A DNA stretch of 64,000 bases from NCBI GenBank assembly GCA_013289955.1, contig JABCYZ010000007.1, forward strand, positions 186,001 through 250,000. Direction: 5' to 3'. The notes under the pieces are model-generated. The model was given only the letters and a program-made list of their open reading frames with translations, was not told the DNA's origin and did no database searches. Below are positions 34,884 to 45,600 of this stretch, piece after piece; position 1 is the stretch's first letter, and each line of letters begins with the position of its first letter. The translations under genes were made by a program, and so were the position numbers. The DNA comes from Acidobacteriota bacterium. Its GTDB lineage: Bacteria; Acidobacteriota; Terriglobia; Acidiferrales; UBA7541.

Positions 34884-34970
34884 TATGGGAACTTGCTGAA
34901 AATGTGGAAGCTAGCAACTTTTCGCTCACTGTGGTCCGCTACCACCGGTCTTTGGTTCCCATAGGGGAAC
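34884..34970. other. Candidate origin of transfer (oriT)
   Basis: The noncoding gap before the MobC-like gene contains TATGGGAAC (34884-34892) and its inverse GTTCCCATA (34955-34963). It also has a compact GTTCCC-ATAG-GGGAAC palindrome (34955-34970). GGGAACTTG occurs twice in direct orientation. Inverted repeats directly upstream of relaxosome genes are typical of oriT, but no nic sequence is recognised. Confidence 0.35.
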
Positions 34971-35039
34971 TTGTTGATTTTGCTGGGCGGTAGTTCGCAC
35001 CCACGCGTTTTCTCTTCAGTCAAATTCAGGAAGTGCCGC

Positions 35040-35360
35040 ATGCCTAGACCACGGAGCAAGTCCATCAGCACCAAAGTCACCGAAGAGGAGTACGCGCACT
35101 TTGAAGCCCTCGCTGGCGATCAAACGATCAGTGAATGGACTCGCGATGCTTTGTTGAAGGCAGCCAAGCCTTCTCCTGCCGAGCAAACCATCGTTGCCGA
35201 ACTACTGGCTCTGCGAACGATCCTGATGAACATCCTGTTTTCTATTGCCAATCGGGAGCAACTCACAAGCGCAGCTATGGATGACATTATTAAGCACGCC
35301 GATGCGGGCAAGTTGGCAAAAGCAATGGACCGGCTGAGGAGTGCAACTAGGGAGCCATAG
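35040..35360 (+). CDS. MobC/TraJ-like relaxosome accessory protein
   Basis: This is a 106-residue protein starting MPRPRSKSISTKVTEEEYAH, the pattern of RHH-type mobilization proteins (strand STKVTEEE, then helices AHFEALAGD and ISEWTRDALLKAA). A C-terminal helical part (TIVAELLALRTILMNILFSI) would mediate multimerisation. Such proteins bind oriT and help the relaxase nick DNA. It sits right after the candidate oriT and before the membrane protein and relaxase genes, all in one direction. Confidence 0.65.
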   Translation: MPRPRSKSISTKVTEEEYAHFEALAGDQTISEWTRDALLKAAKPSPAEQTIVAELLALRTILMNILFSIANREQLTSAAMDDIIKHADAGKLAKAMDRLRSATREP

Positions 35361-35393
35361 CGAGGCTGAAAGACAACGCATCGGAGCGAAGCA

Positions 35394-36266
35394 ATGCGGA
35401 TGGAATGGGGCCGAGCAAGGAGCAGGGTTGGACCGAGCATTCAGCCGGTGTACACCTACGTCCTCGTGCTCCTCTCCATCGTGGCAACTCTGGGAGTCCA
35501 AGGCTTTCGCCACGAGCGGGTCTGGACGCCCCTTGAACGACATTATTTTGGTGCTTATTCCGTCTCGCAGATAGCCGGTGTTGTTCGCGACAACGGCTGG
35601 TACACCCTGCTGCAAATAGTTACGCGTAAGGGGAGCCGATTGGCGCTGGACAGTGACGTGGTGCCTGTGGTTGCAGAAAGCGGGGAGAACACTTTCGCGC
35701 TCACTGAGGAAGCCTTGAAGCATGGCGCGATGCGCCTTGAATTCCGTCGTACTTATTGCAACAACTCCGAGATGCACGCCTACCTCGGCAACTGGATTTA
35801 TCAGAACCAAACCTTCATGGATCTTGTCCGGCCAGCTTTGTGGGCCGGGCTCGTTCTGTTCTTTGCGGGCCTGTTGCCGGCGACCTATCTGGACCGGAAG
35901 CGTTTTATTGGGTTGCGTTATGGGAAGAAACCAAGTGGCCCGAATTTGATGAATGTGGCGAAGCACAATCCCACGCACCGCTTCCGGGGCTTTGGCTTAG
36001 TGAACGGCAAACGCACGATGCTGGACAGACTGTTCAGCCTTGGCAAGAAGCTCCCTGTTCCACCACGCAAAGAGAATCCCCCCGTCCTGGTGCCGGTCGA
36101 GCCCGCGCCTCAGGAACCAGTCAGGAGAGCAGCCCCGAAAGCGGGAACAGATCGCGAGTTCCCATGGGGCACGCGACAGGAATCAGTGCAACAAGAGCAT
36201 ACGCCGAGTAAGGAAACAGAGTTGGAGCACGCCGTGAAGCCCACCACGAGGCGCTTTTTCGAATAA
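35394..36266 (+). CDS. Short membrane protein resembling the N-terminus of a type IV coupling protein
   Basis: This is a 290-residue protein with two membrane helices (residues about 19-37 and 147-166) separated by about 110 periplasmic residues. It continues with DRKRFIGLRYGKKPSGPNLM and HRFRGFGLVNGKRTMLDRLF. This layout and the GLRYGKxxSGPNLM segment resemble the membrane domain and start of the cytosolic domain of VirD4/TraD coupling proteins. The Walker ATPase part is absent: the protein runs into a Pro/Glu-rich tail and stops. It could be a truncated coupling protein or a dedicated adaptor. GGAG precedes the ATG, and the relaxase follows by 6 bases. Confidence 0.55.
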   Translation: MRMEWGRARSRVGPSIQPVYTYVLVLLSIVATLGVQGFRHERVWTPLERHYFGAYSVSQIAGVVRDNGWYTLLQIVTRKGSRLALDSDVVPVVAESGENTFALTEEALKHGAMRLEFRRTYCNNSEMHAYLGNWIYQNQTFMDLVRPALWAGLVLFFAGLLPATYLDRKRFIGLRYGKKPSGPNLMNVAKHNPTHRFRGFGLVNGKRTMLDRLFSLGKKLPVPPRKENPPVLVPVEPAPQEPVRRAAPKAGTDREFPWGTRQESVQQEHTPSKETELEHAVKPTTRRFFE

Positions 36267-36272
36267 AAGAAC

Positions 36273-39047
36273 ATGCTGACCATTTCCAAGCCTCTGAGTG
36301 CTGGTCAAGCACGCGCTTATCATCAGGAGGAGTTTAGCAACGCGCAGGAGAACTACTACAGCGAAGGCGACCGGATACGCGGTGAGTGGCACGGGAAATT
36401 GGCGGAGAAGTGGGGTCTGCATGGTGGCGTTCAAGAGGAACAATTTCGGCGGCTCAGCGACGGCCAACATCCGGTTAGCGGCAAGCAGTTGGTTCGCCAT
36501 CAGACGGCGCGTGAATACGTAGACGAGCAAGGCAAAACGGTCAAAACGATGGAGCACCGCGCGGGCTGGGATGCCACCTTCTCCGCGCCGAAAAGTATAT
36601 CGCTGACGGCGCTTGTGGGCGGCGATGAACGCGTACAGGAGGCCCATCGAGCCAGTGTGGGACTTGCGCTGGACGAAATGGAACGATACGTCCAGGCCCG
36701 GCTTGGAGGAAATCTTCCGCCGGAGACAACCGGAAATTGGGTCGCCGCAAAATTCGAGCACGATAGCGCGAGGCCCGTGAACGGTTATGCAGCCCCGCAG
36801 CTTCACACGCACGTGGTCTTCTTCAATCTGACAGAAACGCCCAATGGAGAAACACGTCCACTTCAACCTCAGGAACTCTACCGCACGCAGCAGTATGCCA
36901 CCGCCGTATATCGCTCAGAACTGGCGCACCGTTTGCAACAGTTGGGCTACGAGATCGAGCACGGCAAGAGCGGTCAACCGGAAATCAAAGGGTATAGCCG
37001 CGAGTATCTCGACGCTTCGAGTCCCCGCCGGAAACAGATCAAAGAGCATCTGGCGATGGAGAATCAGAGCGGTGCGGCCGCTGCGCAGATCGCCGCCCAT
37101 CACACGCGCGAGGCAAAGATTGGGCTCTCGCGTGAAGAGATGCAGCAGCGACACAAGGACATGGCAATTGAGTTTGGGGACCAGCCTCAGCACGTGACGG
37201 CGGGGGCCAAAGCAAGAGCACGTGACGTTGGCCAGGATGCGGGAAAGAAGATTGCACCCTCGGCTGTGACCTTCGCCAAAGAACGAAACTTCGAACGCGA
37301 TGCCGTAGCCGATGAGCGAGCCCTGCTGACCGATGCGCTCAGGCGCTCCATGGGTGGAGCGACATTGGCCGAGGTGAAAGCGAACTTCGAAGAGCGCATC
37401 AAATCAGGTGAATTCGTCGAAGTGCAAAGGAACGGCGACTCGCCCGACCGGGCGTTTACAACCACGGAGATGATCGGCTGCGAACGGGACACGGTGAATG
37501 CCATGCGCGCCGGACAAGATCGGCATGAGGCGCTAGTAAGTTTTGGCACTCGCTGGGCTATGCGGGATGCACATGGCCATCTGAGCGATACGCAATGCCG
37601 GGCTATAGAACAAATCTTGTCGAGTCGCGATCAAGTGACGGCGCTCGAAGGCGTGGCAGGCGCGGGCAAGACTACATCTCTTGCGGCGATCCGCGAAGCC
37701 GCCGAACGAGAGAACTACCTCGTCAAGGGGTTAGCGCCCACCTCTCGTGCTGCGCAGAAATTAGAAGAAAGTGGAATCAGATCGAACACTTTGCAACGGC
37801 ATCTTGCCCAAAGCTATGAAGGGCACGATGAACGAAAACGGCTGTACATCCTGGACGAATCGAGCTTGGCGAGCACGAGGCAAATGAACGAATTCCTCCA
37901 CCGGCTGCAGAAAGATGATCGCGTGTTGCTTGTTGGCGACACACGCCAGCACCAAGCCGTCGAAGCGGGCAAACCGTATCAGCAGTTGCAGGAAGCCGGA
38001 ATCCAGACGGCTCGACTGGACGAGATCGTTCGGCAGAAAGATCCGGCACTCAAAGAGGTTGTAGAAAAGCTCGCGCGAGGCCACGTCAATGAAGCGATGG
38101 AGAAACTCAATGCCGACGGCCGCGTGCATGAGATCTTCGATCGGGACGAGCGTATCGCTGTGATCGCGCATGAATATGCGAAGCAGCCCAAAGGCACGCT
38201 CGTCGTGTCGCCTGACAACCAATCGCGGATGGCTATCAACGAAGCGATCCACTATGCCATGCAGGATACGGACCAGATGCCGTACCTCGAACACCAGATG
38301 AGGGTGTTAGTCGCCCGGCAGGAGATCACGGGAGCAGATCGTCGGTGGGCCGCCCAGTACGAACCCGGCAATGTAGTGCGCTACGCTAAGGGCAGCAAGA
38401 CACTCGGCATTGCACCAGGCGAGTATGCGCACGTCAAAGGCGTTGATGAGAAACAGAACCACGTCACGATTGAACGGGCGAATGGCCAACGTCTGTGCTA
38501 CGACCCTCGCCGTTTGCAAGGCATGACGCTGTACCGAGGCGCAGAGCGGGCGTTCAGCAAAGGTGACCGCATACAGTTCACCGCTCCGAATCGAGACCAG
38601 CATGTTGCCAACCGTGAGCTGGGCACTATCGAGAAGATCGACCAAAGTGGCAACCTTCGAATCCGTCTCGACTCGGGACGTGCGCTCGCGTTCAACATTC
38701 GAGAGAATCCGCATCTCGACTACGGCTATGCGGTGACAAGCCACAGCAGCCAGGGGCAGACTGCTGACCGCGTGCTCATCCATATAGACGCCGAGCAGGG
38801 AGGAGAGAAGCTCGTCAATCGTCGCTTGGCATACGTCGCGGTATCGCGTGGCCGCTACGACGCGCAAATCTACACCAACGATAGAACCGCCCTTGCGGAA
38901 GGCCTCGGCCGCGATGTTTCACGCAGATCAGCGTTGGAGTCGGCACGCGCAGCAGAACAGCGGGTCGCTCAAAAGAGCGAGCCAACCTCTTCTCCAACTC
39001 TGGAGAGGGAACGAACAATCGAACGAGATCTCAGCCCTGGCCGTTAG
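36273..39047 (+). CDS. mobF: MobF-family relaxase-helicase (TrwC/TraI-like)
   Basis: This 924-residue protein nicks oriT and unwinds DNA for transfer. The N-terminal relaxase has the tyrosine pair in ENYYSEGDRIRGEWHGKLAE and the metal-binding His triad in APQLHTHVVFFN. The C-terminal RecD-like SF1 helicase has Walker A LEGVAGAGKTTSL, Walker B YILDESSLAS, GDTRQHQAVEAG, a DEIVRQ motif, and the late motifs VTSHSSQGQTADRV and YVAVSRGRYDAQIYTND. It appears complete. It follows the coupling-protein-like gene by 6 bases, ending the mobilization operon. Confidence 0.93.
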   Translation: MLTISKPLSAGQARAYHQEEFSNAQENYYSEGDRIRGEWHGKLAEKWGLHGGVQEEQFRRLSDGQHPVSGKQLVRHQTAREYVDEQGKTVKTMEHRAGWDATFSAPKSISLTALVGGDERVQEAHRASVGLALDEMERYVQARLGGNLPPETTGNWVAAKFEHDSARPVNGYAAPQLHTHVVFFNLTETPNGETRPLQPQELYRTQQYATAVYRSELAHRLQQLGYEIEHGKSGQPEIKGYSREYLDASSPRRKQIKEHLAMENQSGAAAAQIAAHHTREAKIGLSREEMQQRHKDMAIEFGDQPQHVTAGAKARARDVGQDAGKKIAPSAVTFAKERNFERDAVADERALLTDALRRSMGGATLAEVKANFEERIKSGEFVEVQRNGDSPDRAFTTTEMIGCERDTVNAMRAGQDRHEALVSFGTRWAMRDAHGHLSDTQCRAIEQILSSRDQVTALEGVAGAGKTTSLAAIREAAERENYLVKGLAPTSRAAQKLEESGIRSNTLQRHLAQSYEGHDERKRLYILDESSLASTRQMNEFLHRLQKDDRVLLVGDTRQHQAVEAGKPYQQLQEAGIQTARLDEIVRQKDPALKEVVEKLARGHVNEAMEKLNADGRVHEIFDRDERIAVIAHEYAKQPKGTLVVSPDNQSRMAINEAIHYAMQDTDQMPYLEHQMRVLVARQEITGADRRWAAQYEPGNVVRYAKGSKTLGIAPGEYAHVKGVDEKQNHVTIERANGQRLCYDPRRLQGMTLYRGAERAFSKGDRIQFTAPNRDQHVANRELGTIEKIDQSGNLRIRLDSGRALAFNIRENPHLDYGYAVTSHSSQGQTADRVLIHIDAEQGGEKLVNRRLAYVAVSRGRYDAQIYTNDRTALAEGLGRDVSRRSALESARAAEQRVAQKSEPTSSPTLERERTIERDLSPGR

Positions 39048-39469
39048 GCATACTCCAATTCGTAGCTCACGAAAATGTCATCGCAGGCGAAAAGCCTAAG
39101 AATCAGCGACATCCAGGTCGAATCCCAGTGACTGACGGTCAAAGAAGAAGGGGGCGTGTAGCGATGTTGCGTGGGCCCTGCAGTAGCTGTGATGGGCCAG
39201 ACGAAGCTTTCTGCAGACACGTGCAACACGCGAAGCCGTTGGGCCTAAGAACTGGTCCGCACCGATATCTAGGAAGATACAAGCTAAAAAAAGGGCCAAT
39301 ACCCGGTTCTCGAGGGAAATCTGCGCTTCGGGCGAATCTACAAACAACACTGCAATCTGGCGGTCCGATCATCCGGAGGACCAACGCCATTTTGCGTCGC
39401 CGCAAGAAACGTTTAGGTCGCAGGAAAGCTTTTTATCTTTTTATTCACACGATTATAAATCTAAGACTA
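39048..39469. other. Noncoding gap after the relaxase
   Basis: About 420 bases separate the relaxase from the promoter of the giant surface-protein gene. I see no supported gene, no convincing terminator and no tRNA. The last 80 bases are markedly AT-rich (runs of T and TTATTCACACGATTATAAAT), consistent with an upstream promoter element. Confidence 0.45.
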
Positions 39470-39498
39470 TTGACTCTGCCGAATAAGTGATGTATGAC
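39470..39498 (+). promoter_or_regulatory. Sigma-70-type promoter of the giant surface-protein gene
   Basis: TTGACT (39470-39475) and TATGAC (39493-39498) are separated by 17 bases and preceded by an AT-rich stretch. The coding start is at 39626, giving a leader of about 120 bases. Confidence 0.5.
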
Positions 39499-39625
39499 GC
39501 ATCTACTGCGTGGTATCTCATCTTCACATTCGGTTGTTTTCTAGCATCTCGAGTTCGGCGAGTTATCAGTAGTCGGAGAGACGGCTGCTTTGCTCGTGAG
39601 TGGAAAGCCTGGGAGGGTGGTTCTT

Positions 39626-42600
39626 ATGCGTGTGCAAAGCTGGAAGTCGATTCCTTTCCTTGCGGTTTCTTTTTTGTTCTTCACGGCGATTGAAACTCGG
39701 GCTGCGGCACCCACCATAACGAGTCTGTCCCCGACTTCCGGAGCTGTCGGGGCTTCGGTCACGATTACGGGTACGAATTTCGGTTCGTCTCAAGGCAGCA
39801 GTACGGTGAAGTTCAATGGTACTTCCGCTACTGCGGCTAGTTGGAGTGCGACGAGTATCGTCGCGGCAGTTCCTACGGGTGCCACGACAGGGAACGTCGT
39901 GGTGACAGTTTCTGGTACGGCTAGCAATGGGAAGAGCTTCACAGTTGTTTCGGCGCCCAGCATTACCAGTCTCTCTCCAACCACAGGAGCGGTTGGAGCC
40001 TCTGTGACGATCACGGGGACGAACTTCGGATCGAGTCAGGGTTCTGGAACAGTGAAGTTCAATGGGACGACAGCCACGGTGACGAGTTGGAGCGCTACGA
40101 GTATTGCGACAACGGTTCCGAGCGGGGCTACGACGGGAAATGTGGTGGTGTTTGCCAGCGGAGTGAACAGCAGTGGGAAGAGCTTCACAGTTGTGTCAGC
40201 GCCGAGCATCACCAGCCTCTCGCCGACCACAGGGGCGGTTGGGGCGGCGGTGACAATCACAGGAACGAACTTTGGGTCGAGCCAGGGTTCGAGCACGGTG
40301 AAGTTTAACGGGACGACAGCGACGGTGACGACCTGGAGTGCGACGAGCATTGTTACAACGGTTCCGAGTGGAGCGACGACGGGAAACGTCGTGGTGTTTG
40401 CCAGTGGAGTGAACAGCAACGGATCGAGTTTCACCGTAGTATCAGCGCCGAGCATTACGAGTCTCTCAAAGACCTCCGGAGCTGTGGGCACTTCGATAAC
40501 AATCACAGGGACAAACTTTGGATCGAGCCAGGGTTCGAGCACGGTGAAGTTTAACGGGACGACAGCGACAGTGACGACTTGGAGTGCAACGAGCATTGCC
40601 ACTACTGTTCCGAGTGGAGCGACGACAGGAAACGTGGTGGTGTTTGCCAGCGGAGTGAACAGTAACGGGTCGAGCTTCACCGTGGTTCCGAATATTACGA
40701 GCCTATCACCTACCACGGGCGCAGTTGGGGCATCGGTGACAATCACAGGCACTACCTTCGGGTCAACACAGGGAACCAGCACAGTGAAGTTTAACGGGAC
40801 GACAGGAACGCCGACGAATTGGAGCGCTACAAGTATCGTGGTGCCAGTGCCCAGCGGGGCCACCACAGGGAATGTGGTGGTCACAGTGTCGAGTCAGGCG
40901 AGCAACGGGATCAGCTTCACGGTGGTGTCGGCCCCGAGCATAACCAGCCTCTCACCGACCACAGGGGCGGTTGGGGCGTCAGTGACGATTACGGGGACAA
41001 ACTTTGGATCGAGCCAGGGTTCGAGCACGGTGAAGTTCAACGGCACAGCAGGAACGGTGACAAGTTGGAGCGCAACGAGCATCGCCACAACTGTTCCGAG
41101 CGGAGCGACCACCGGGAACGTGGTGGTGTTTGCCAGCGGAGTGAACAGCAACGGATCGAGTTTCACCGTGGTATCAGCGCCGAGCATTACCAGCCTCTCG
41201 CCGACTTCAGGAGCGGTTGGAACGCCCGTAACAATTACGGGGACGAACTTCGGATCGAGCCAGGGTTCGAGTACGGTGAAATTCAATGGAACGACAGCAA
41301 CGGTGACGACCTGGAGTGCGACGAGCATTGCCACAACGGTTCCAAGCGGGGCGACGACGGGGAATGTGGTGGTGGTTGACAGCGGAGTGAACAGCAACGG
41401 ATCAAGTTTCACTGTGGTCTCAGGGCCAAGCATTACCAGCCTCTCACCGACATCAGGAGGGGCTGGAGCGGCCGTGACGATTACGGGGACGAATTTCGGA
41501 TCGAGCCAGGGTTCGAGTACGGTGAAATTCAATGGAACGACGTCGACGGTGACAAGTTGGAGCGCGACGAGTATTGGGACAATGGTTCCGAGTGGAGCGA
41601 CGACGGGGAACATCGTAGTTACTGTGGGAGGAGTGCCAAGCAACGGGTCTAGCTTCACAGTGGCGGCACTTGCGAGTCTTTCGGTAACGCCACAGAATTC
41701 CACCATCTTGGCCGGGAACACTCAACAATTTACTGCTACGGGCACCTATTCGGATAACAGTACGCAAAATCTGACAGCTACAGCGACGTGGACTTCGTCG
41801 GCAAGCGCTGCTGCGACGATCAATAGTTCAGCATTGGCAACCGCCGTAGGACCGGGACAAACGACGATCCAAGCGTCGGTGGGAAGCATCCAAGGCTCCG
41901 CCCTGCTAACTGTGTCGGGTTTTGCTTTAACCGGGAGCCTGAACACCGCGCGAAATGACCAAACGGCTACGTTGCTGAATAACGGCACTGTTCTCGTAGT
42001 TGGAGGGGACGACATCAATGGTAACGCCCTGGCCAGCGCAGAGCTCTATAACCCAGCGACGGGATCTTTCACGACCACAGGAAGCCTCAATACAGCCCGT
42101 ATAAATGACACTGCCACTCTGCTGGACGACGGCACCGTTCTGTTTGCTGGAGGTTCCGACTCCAACGGAAATCTACTCTCAAGCGCAGAAATTTACAATC
42201 CAGCGACAGGAGTCTTCACAGTAGCCACAGGGAGCCTTGTCACGCCTCGCGCAAACCACACAGCTACGCTCCTCGGCAACGGCATGGTGCTACTGGTTGG
42301 CAGTGCCGACAGCAGCGGAAACGTGTCCGGCTCAGCTGAGATCTACAACGCGGCTACGCAATCGTTTACGGGAACCGGCAGTTTGAATACAGCCCGAGGC
42401 CTGCAAACCGCGGCACTTTTGAATAACGGAACCGTGCTGATTTTGGGAGGAGGAGCAAATGGCAGCGTCCTGGCCAGCGCGGAATTATACAACGTTGGGT
42501 CCGGCACTTTCACTGCTACAGGGAGTCTAAATACAGGACGTGTCCAAAACACCGTAACTCTTTTGAACAGCGGGTCAGTTCTGGTCGCCGGAGGGTCAGA

Positions 42601-45600
42601 CATTAATGGGAATGCTCTCGCCACCGCGGAGCTGTACAACCCCACGACCATGACGTTCACTCCAACGGGCAGCTTGAACACAGCACGTGGCGATCATGCT
42701 GCGACCTTACTAAACAACGGGACGGTGCTAGTTGAGGGTGGTTACACCAGCTCGGCGGATATGACCGCAAGCGCCGAGCTCTATGATCCGGTGGCAGCCA
42801 CATTCAGTCCAACGGGTAGCCTAAACGTGGCGCGCCAAGTACAAACTGCGACTTTGCTCGTGAACGGTGCTGTATTGGTAGCCGGCGGATTCAGCGACAG
42901 CCCCCGTGCCTTGTCTAGCGCAGAATTATATGAGCCGGCATCGTTTGTTCCAACTAATCTCGTGTCGATCTCTCTTAGCCCTCTCAATTCTTCGATTCCG
43001 GCAGGAACACCGCAGTCCTTTATTGCGACCGGGACATTCAGCGACAACAGCACACAAACTTTGGCCTCCGTTGCGTGGAGCTCCTCGAACACACCTGTCA
43101 TCACCATGTCGAACGATTCAGGAAATCGCGGTGTTGCTTTGGGCTTGGCCGTCGGCTCTGCAACGATAAGTGCATGCGCTGGAACGATCTGCGGCTCCAC
43201 AGCTATCACAGTTGTTCCCGCCGACCCAATCATCACGACTTTGACGCCGAACGCCGGGCCAGTGGGCGCTTCCGTTTCCATTGCGGGTACAGGCTTCGGA
43301 ACGCTTGAGGGCCCCAGCACGGTTACGGTTGACGGAATCACAGCGATAGTTAACACATGGAGCCCCACAACCATCAATGCAGTGGTGCCCGCCAGCGCGA
43401 CAACGGGCAACACCATCGTTTATGTCGATGGGGTGAACAGCAACCTGGTACAGTTCACGGTTCTTCCAACACCATTTATCTCGAGTGTCTCTCCGACGAG
43501 CGGCGATCTTGGATCGGCGGTTGAAATCGACGGCTCAAGTTTTGGAGATACACAGGGCAGCAGCACCGTTACTGTGAACGGCACGGGACTTACCATAATA
43601 AACTGGTCGGCCACATCCATTACTGGAACGATTCCGACTGGTGCGACAACTGGAAACGTGATCGTCACGGTTGGGGGCGTAGCGAGTGATCCAGTGGTTT
43701 TTACTGTTGCTAATGTGCCCGCGATATTCAGTTTATCGCCGCCGTTAGGTCCTGCCGGAACTGTGGTCACCATCGCGGGGGCCGACTTCGGACCAACCCA
43801 GGGAACCAGCACAGTCGCGTTCAATGGAATCGTGGCAAGCGTCACCAATTGGAGTTCCGCGAGCGTTACTGCAATCGTGCCCACAGGCGCCACTACGGGC
43901 CCTGTTGTAATGAACATTGCCGGAACGCTCAGCAACGGTACCGTTTTCATTACCCCTGGACCTCCGAACGTTTCAAGTCTGTCTCCGGCAACGGCGCCAA
44001 TAGGCTGGCCGGTTACGATCATTGGGACAAATTTCGGGGCGACTCAGGGTACGAGCACAATCTCGTTTAACGGCACTTTGGCGACCGCCACGAGTTGGAG
44101 TCCGACACAGATTGTTACGACAGTTCCATCCGGGGCGACGAGCGGAATTGTGACAGTGACGGCTTCAGGTGTAACTGGAACGGCGGCGTTTTTCAATGTG
44201 TTCACCGGGGTTGCCATCACCAGTTTTTCGCCAACAAGCGGTGATGTAGGCAATGGCGTAAATATTCAAGGGTCGAACTTTGGCGCTACGCAAGGCTCAA
44301 GCACAGTCGCATTCAATGGAACATTGGCGAGTGTGGCGTCTTGGAGTGATCAACAAATTCAGGTTCTCGTACCGAATGGAACAAGTACCGGTAATCTGGT
44401 GGTAACTGTCTACGGTATTGCGACGAATGCTGGAGCGTTCACGTTGGTTCCAACCCCTGTAATCTCGTCCATCTCACCAGCCTCGGGAGTGGTCGGTACC
44501 TCCATTACGATTTCAGGTTCACATTTTGGCGCGAGCCAAGGAGGCGGGGGAGTTCAATTTCCCGATTTAGACATTGGTGGATACGCTCCGGTGACAAGCT
44601 GGAGTGACACCACGATAGTGCTTCCAGTCCCTGCAGGCCGAGCTTTCTCCGGGAACGTGTTCGTCCGGGCCAGCGAGGGGCTATTTCAATCAACCGGGCC
44701 AAGTAATCAGGTGTTCTTCACGGTTCTTCCGAGCATCAATAGTTTGTCTCCAGCTTTAGGTACGGTTGCTACTTCGATTCAGATCAACGGCACCGGCTTT
44801 GGATTTGACCAGACGACAGGTACAGTCACCTTCAACGGCGTGGTAGCGAACCCGACTTCCTGGAGTCCTACACAAATCGTTACCTATCCGCCCGTAGGAG
44901 CAACCAGCGGGAATGTAGTAGTGACTGTGAGTGGAAACGCGTCACTAGGCACGAACTTCGCGTTGCAACCCGGACCTGCGATATCGAGTCTTTCTCCAAC
45001 GAATGGCGTAGCAGGAACCTCGATCACGATCACTGGTACTGGATTTGGAAGTCCCCAAGGTTCGAGCACGGTCACATTTAATGGAACGTCTGCGACACCG
45101 ACAGCATGGACCGCAACCAGCATTACTGTTCCCGTGCCGACAGCAGCGACCACGGGGAACGTCGTGGTGACGGTCGGCGGAGTGGCAAGTGAAGGAGTGA
45201 ATTTTACTCTAGACCCTGCGCCGGCAATCAGCAGCCTCTCGCAGACCTCCGGTTCGGTGGGAACTGCAATCACGATCTCCGGTTCCAATTTTCTCGACAC
45301 CCAAAGCTCGAGCACGGTCACATTCAATGGAACCGCTGCGACTCCTACCTTTTGGAGCGCGAACTCGATCGGAGTGAATGTCCCAACCGGAGCAACCACT
45401 GGAAATGTCGTTGTCACAGTTTTGGGACATGCGAGTGCAGGAGTGAGATTCACGCTCACAAGCGCTCCGAACATTAGCAGTCTGTCGCCAACCACCGGGC
45501 CTGCCGGAACACTCGTAACCATCAACGGATCAAATTTTGGGTCCACACAGGGTACTAGTTTCCTAACATTCAATGGTGTTCCAGTCACGCCAACGAGTTG

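Noticed and set aside
39710-41662. Regular 246-bp repeats considered as a CRISPR-like array
   Set aside because: The repeats are far too long, have no unique spacers and encode one continuous IPT/TIG protein.
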